Shown: piece after piece, positions 4,697 through 7,056 of the stretch | Numbering within the stretch: position 1 is the stretch's first letter | Layout: each line of letters begins with the position of its first letter | Assembly (NCBI GenBank): GCA_014523525.1 | Contig: JAATVL010000171.1 | Location: 1 to 7,056 of the forward strand | Origin: Nitrososphaerales archaeon TH703 | GTDB lineage: Archaea > Thermoproteota > Nitrososphaeria > Nitrososphaerales > Nitrososphaeraceae | Length of the DNA stretch: 7,056 nucleotides | Direction: 5' to 3' | The notes under the pieces: generated by a model | What the model was told of the DNA's origin: nothing | Seen by the model: the letters and a program-made list of their open reading frames with translations, nothing else | Databases searched by the model: none | Translations under genes and position numbers: made by a program

Positions 4697-5761
4697 ATGA
4701 TCCAATATTCTTGTTCTCATGGCGGGGTTTATACTATAAATCCCAGCCTAGTAAAAGTTGATTTCAGTTCCAGTATTAATCCATTAGGGATATCAAAGAA
4801 GGTTTTGAATGCCTTAAGAAAGAATCTACCAAAGCTTTCATCCATTTATCCAGATAATGAAAATTCAATTCTAAAAAAAAAAATTATAGACTATTTGGGC
4901 AGTCCCTTAACTCTGGACTCAATTAACATAGGAAATGGAGCGACAGAATTAATTTATAATTTTGTAAGATCATTTGTCAGGAAACAAGTAGTAATCCCGT
5001 CCCCGACATTTTGTGAGTATGAGATGGCATCAAGAAAATTAGGCGCTAAAATTAAGCATGTCCCGCTTAAGAATTGGAAGCTAGATATTGATAGTATTTT
5101 GGAAAAATCGAAAAATTCTGAGGCAATTTTCTTGTGCAATCCGAACAATCCAACTGGACTATTTTCACACCATTTAGAAAGATTAATAGAAGGAATAGAC
5201 GATTCCATAAAGATTCTCATAGATGAGAGCTTTATTGAATTTGTTGATGAGAAGAAGCATGCAAGAACTTTCATTGAAAAAATTAATGAATTTAAAAATA
5301 TAGTTATCTTACGTTCAATGACAAAATCTTTTGGGCTTGCAGGATTAAGATTGGGTTACTGTGTTTCCCACCCAAGTATCGCAAGGAAAATATCGCTTAA
5401 CAAAATAACATGGAATGTTAATGGACTAGCCCAACTAGCCGGTGTTACTGCGTTAGAAAATCTGTCCCATTTAAGAAGGGCAAGAAAAATCATAAAATCT
5501 GAACGTGAGTTTATGCATATTAACATAAATAAAAAATTAAGCTCGTTTTCAGCAAACGAATCAGATGTAAATTATTATTTGATCCATTTGCATCACGGTA
5601 ACTCAACGCAAATTAGGGATTTACTACTTAAAAATAATGGCATCCTTGTTAGAGATTGTAGTGATTTTAAGGGCATAAATGACAAGTACATTAGGGTTGC
5701 GGTAAAGACCCACGATGAAAATTTGGAGCTACTCAATTCATTGGAGTCCGTTGATAAATGA
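4697..5761 (+). CDS. cobD: Threonine-phosphate decarboxylase (CobD type, PLP-dependent)
   Basis: Cytosolic fold-type I PLP enzyme that decarboxylates L-threonine O-3-phosphate to (R)-1-amino-2-propanol O-2-phosphate, the linker of the cobalamin nucleotide loop. The 354 residues match the CobD/HisC family in length. CobD-like marks are the N-terminal HGG (8-10) and DFSSSINPLG (22-31), where true HisC proteins differ. Other motifs: GNGATELI (79-86), CNPNNPTG (147-154), the PLP-binding Asp177 in LIDESF, the Schiff-base Lys210 in SMTKSFGLAGLRLGY, and the substrate-carboxylate Arg333 in YIRVAV. The ATG at 4697 gives the standard N-terminus. The stop overlaps the next gene's start by four bases (ATGA), implying translational coupling to cobQ. 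Histidinol-phosphate aminotransferase is the main alternative, but sequence marks and context favour CobD. This is Salmonella-type naming; in other schemes cobD denotes the next-but-one gene. Confidence 0.88.
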   Translation: MIQYSCSHGGVYTINPSLVKVDFSSSINPLGISKKVLNALRKNLPKLSSIYPDNENSILKKKIIDYLGSPLTLDSINIGNGATELIYNFVRSFVRKQVVIPSPTFCEYEMASRKLGAKIKHVPLKNWKLDIDSILEKSKNSEAIFLCNPNNPTGLFSHHLERLIEGIDDSIKILIDESFIEFVDEKKHARTFIEKINEFKNIVILRSMTKSFGLAGLRLGYCVSHPSIARKISLNKITWNVNGLAQLAGVTALENLSHLRRARKIIKSEREFMHININKKLSSFSANESDVNYYLIHLHHGNSTQIRDLLLKNNGILVRDCSDFKGINDKYIRVAVKTHDENLELLNSLESVDK

Positions 5762-6621
5762 AAGCAAATCTGCTGATGATACAAGGAACTTCTTCAGGGG
5801 CTGGAAAGAGTACTATGGTAGTAGCCCTGTGCAGAATATTCTCCAACATGGGATATAAGGTATGTCCATTTAAGGCCCAAAATATGACTTCGAATTTTTA
5901 TGTTCTTAAAGAAAATCACTCAGTAAAGGCGATGGCAAGAATACAAGCTGTTCAAGCCATTGCGGCTCGAGTACAACCAGACATTAGAATGAATCCAATT
6001 CTTTTGAAACCTCTCGGAAATAATATAAGCGAGATCATTTTGGGAGGATTAAAAAATTTGCGCATGAGTGCAGAAGAATACTACACTAGTTTTGTTCTTC
6101 AAAAAGGATTTCCTAAGGTTCTACAAGATTTAGAGAGTCTTAGGAAGGAAAATGATCTAATTTTAATAGAAGGTGCAGGATCCCCTGCAGAAATTAATTT
6201 ATCAAACTATGATATAGCAAATATGATCCTTGCCGAAAAAATTAAATCTAAAGTATTATTGGTAGCAGACATTGAACGTGGGGGATGCTTTGCGGCGATA
6301 GTTGGAACGATAAAACTATTACCAGCTCCACAAAGAAAATTTGTAAAAGGTATAATAATTAACAAGTTTCTAGGACAAAAATCTATACTAAATAAAGCAA
6401 TAATATCTGTTGAAGAAATGACAAAAAAGAAGGTCCTAGGAGTAATTCCGAAAGCAGAGTTCAATATTCCAAATGAAGATTCATTGGATCAAAAGAGATC
6501 AAAATCCTCGTTTAGTAAGAGCTACCTTGATGAGCAAATTGACAACGTTGCATCCACTTTTAAAAAAAACACTGATATGAAATATCTTTTAAATATTGTA
6601 AAAATGAATCATGATCTCTGA
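5758..6621 (+). CDS. cobQ: Cobyric acid synthase lacking the glutamine amidotransferase domain
   Basis: CobQ/CbiP amidates side chains b, d, e and g of adenosylcobyrinic acid a,c-diamide, using ATP and normally glutamine. The ATP-dependent synthetase domain is intact: P-loop GTSSGAGKS (10-18), FKAQNM (38-43), RMNPILLKP (77-85), EGAGSPAEINL (138-148), DIANM (152-156), VADIERGG (169-176), INKF (201-204), GVIPK (228-232). The protein has only 287 residues against about 480-500 for the family. The expected GATase domain, with its nucleophilic Cys and His, is absent. After the acidic NEDSL segment (239-243) a polar linker leads to a short tail (about 258-281, ending TDMKYLLNIV) that resembles the extreme C-terminus of full-length CobQ. 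There is no stop or frameshift, and cbiB overlaps the end. Ammonia may come free or from a separate glutaminase; a non-functional in-frame deletion is the alternative. Confidence 0.87.
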   Translation: MKANLLMIQGTSSGAGKSTMVVALCRIFSNMGYKVCPFKAQNMTSNFYVLKENHSVKAMARIQAVQAIAARVQPDIRMNPILLKPLGNNISEIILGGLKNLRMSAEEYYTSFVLQKGFPKVLQDLESLRKENDLILIEGAGSPAEINLSNYDIANMILAEKIKSKVLLVADIERGGCFAAIVGTIKLLPAPQRKFVKGIIINKFLGQKSILNKAIISVEEMTKKKVLGVIPKAEFNIPNEDSLDQKRSKSSFSKSYLDEQIDNVASTFKKNTDMKYLLNIVKMNHDL

Positions 6622-7056
6622 ATTTATTTTATTAACGCTTGCTGGTGGCATTGCGCTTTCTTTCTTACTTGTCGATCCTCCAAACAGGATTCATCCTGTC
6701 TCATGGTTTGGAAAACTTGTAAGCTACTTTATACCAAAATTAAAGCACAAATCTAGTCCTAAAGAGGAAAAACTAAAGGGTATAATTTTTGCCTTGATTT
6801 TGACGTTGGGGATTTCTGTGCTGTCATATTACTTTTCAATTACCCTCTACAAATTATTTGGAATAGTTGCATTGTTGATATTCTCACTCTTAGTACTAAA
6901 ATTCACAATGGCAATCCTTACTTTAGAGAAACATATAAGTGCGGTAATTAATGCGCTGGAAGAAAAAAATCTGATTGATGCAAGAAAGAACCTTTCATTT
7001 ATTGTAGGAAGAAAGACTGATACTCTTGATAGAGAACATATAATATCTGCTACAAT
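6611..7056 (+). CDS. cbiB: Adenosylcobinamide-phosphate synthase (CbiB), N-terminal part
   Basis: Integral membrane enzyme that condenses adenosylcobyric acid with aminopropanol phosphate (the CobD product) to give adenosylcobinamide phosphate. The window ends after 148 codons of a protein that is normally about 300 aa. Visible are a hydrophobic N-terminal helix (about 5-20), the family signature VDPPNRIHPVSWFG (21-34), two further transmembrane segments (about 57-75 and 82-101), and the conserved soluble segment ARKNLSFIVGRKTDTL (124-139). The ATG at 6611 lies inside the end of cobQ (11-base overlap, different frame), so the two are probably translationally coupled. The start is supported because the family motif follows at the usual distance. 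This gene is called cobD in Pseudomonas-type naming. The truncation is only the window edge. Confidence 0.92.
   Translation, partial: MISEFILLTLAGGIALSFLLVDPPNRIHPVSWFGKLVSYFIPKLKHKSSPKEEKLKGIIFALILTLGISVLSYYFSITLYKLFGIVALLIFSLLVLKFTMAILTLEKHISAVINALEEKNLIDARKNLSFIVGRKTDTLDREHIISAT

Noticed and set aside
4686..4700. Four-codon frame (MEFE, stop) overlapping the cobD start as ATGA, like an upstream coupling ORF.
   Set aside because: The TATA box predicts transcription starting at or after base 4695, so this frame would not be in the mRNA; so short a frame is also expected by chance.
1..7056. CRISPR array, insertion sequence, integrase or defence system.
   Set aside because: No regularly spaced repeats, transposase or nuclease-like frames were seen on either strand.

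Overview
This AT-rich window (roughly one third G+C by eye) looks like the chromosome of an archaeon, most likely a Nitrososphaerota (Thaumarchaeota) member of the low-GC, Nitrosocosmicus-like kind. The evidence is an archaeal prefoldin beta subunit, a one-domain Lrp/AsnC regulator, an archaeal-type aspartate-semialdehyde dehydrogenase, archaeal TATA boxes with few Shine-Dalgarno sequences, and a late-cobalamin gene cluster. The lineage is inferred from protein character; no rRNA or ammonia-oxidation gene is present to prove it.

Left part (1-2332): a possible gene tail, then prefoldin beta (80-472, +). Facing it are two minus-strand genes, an Lrp/AsnC-type regulator (711-1169) and aspartate-semialdehyde dehydrogenase (1256-2332), the entry step to threonine, methionine and (in DAP-pathway organisms) lysine synthesis.

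Middle part (2333-4696): a loose region rich in exported or membrane proteins and their remains. It holds a decayed signal-peptide gene start (about 2491-2633, +), an intact 263-aa secreted protein made of two similar halves (2740-3531, -), a secreted-protein pseudogene with one frameshift and one stop (3602-4094, -), and an unlisted 49-aa single-helix membrane protein (4233-4382, -). Several hairpins and inverted repeats lie between these genes.

Right part (4697-7056): a tightly overlapping plus-strand cobalamin cluster: threonine-phosphate decarboxylase (CobD type), cobyric acid synthase (CobQ/CbiP) and the start of adenosylcobinamide-phosphate synthase (CbiB), cut by the window edge. They form one sub-pathway: CobQ finishes corrin side-chain amidation, CobD makes aminopropanol phosphate, and CbiB joins the two. 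A TATA box about 25 bp before the first start suggests a leaderless transcript.

The most striking observation is that CobQ is only 287 aa. The ATP-dependent synthetase half is intact, but the glutamine amidotransferase domain is absent, while a short C-terminal tail resembling that of full-length CobQ remains. It may therefore use free ammonia or a separate glutaminase, or be a non-functional deletion allele.
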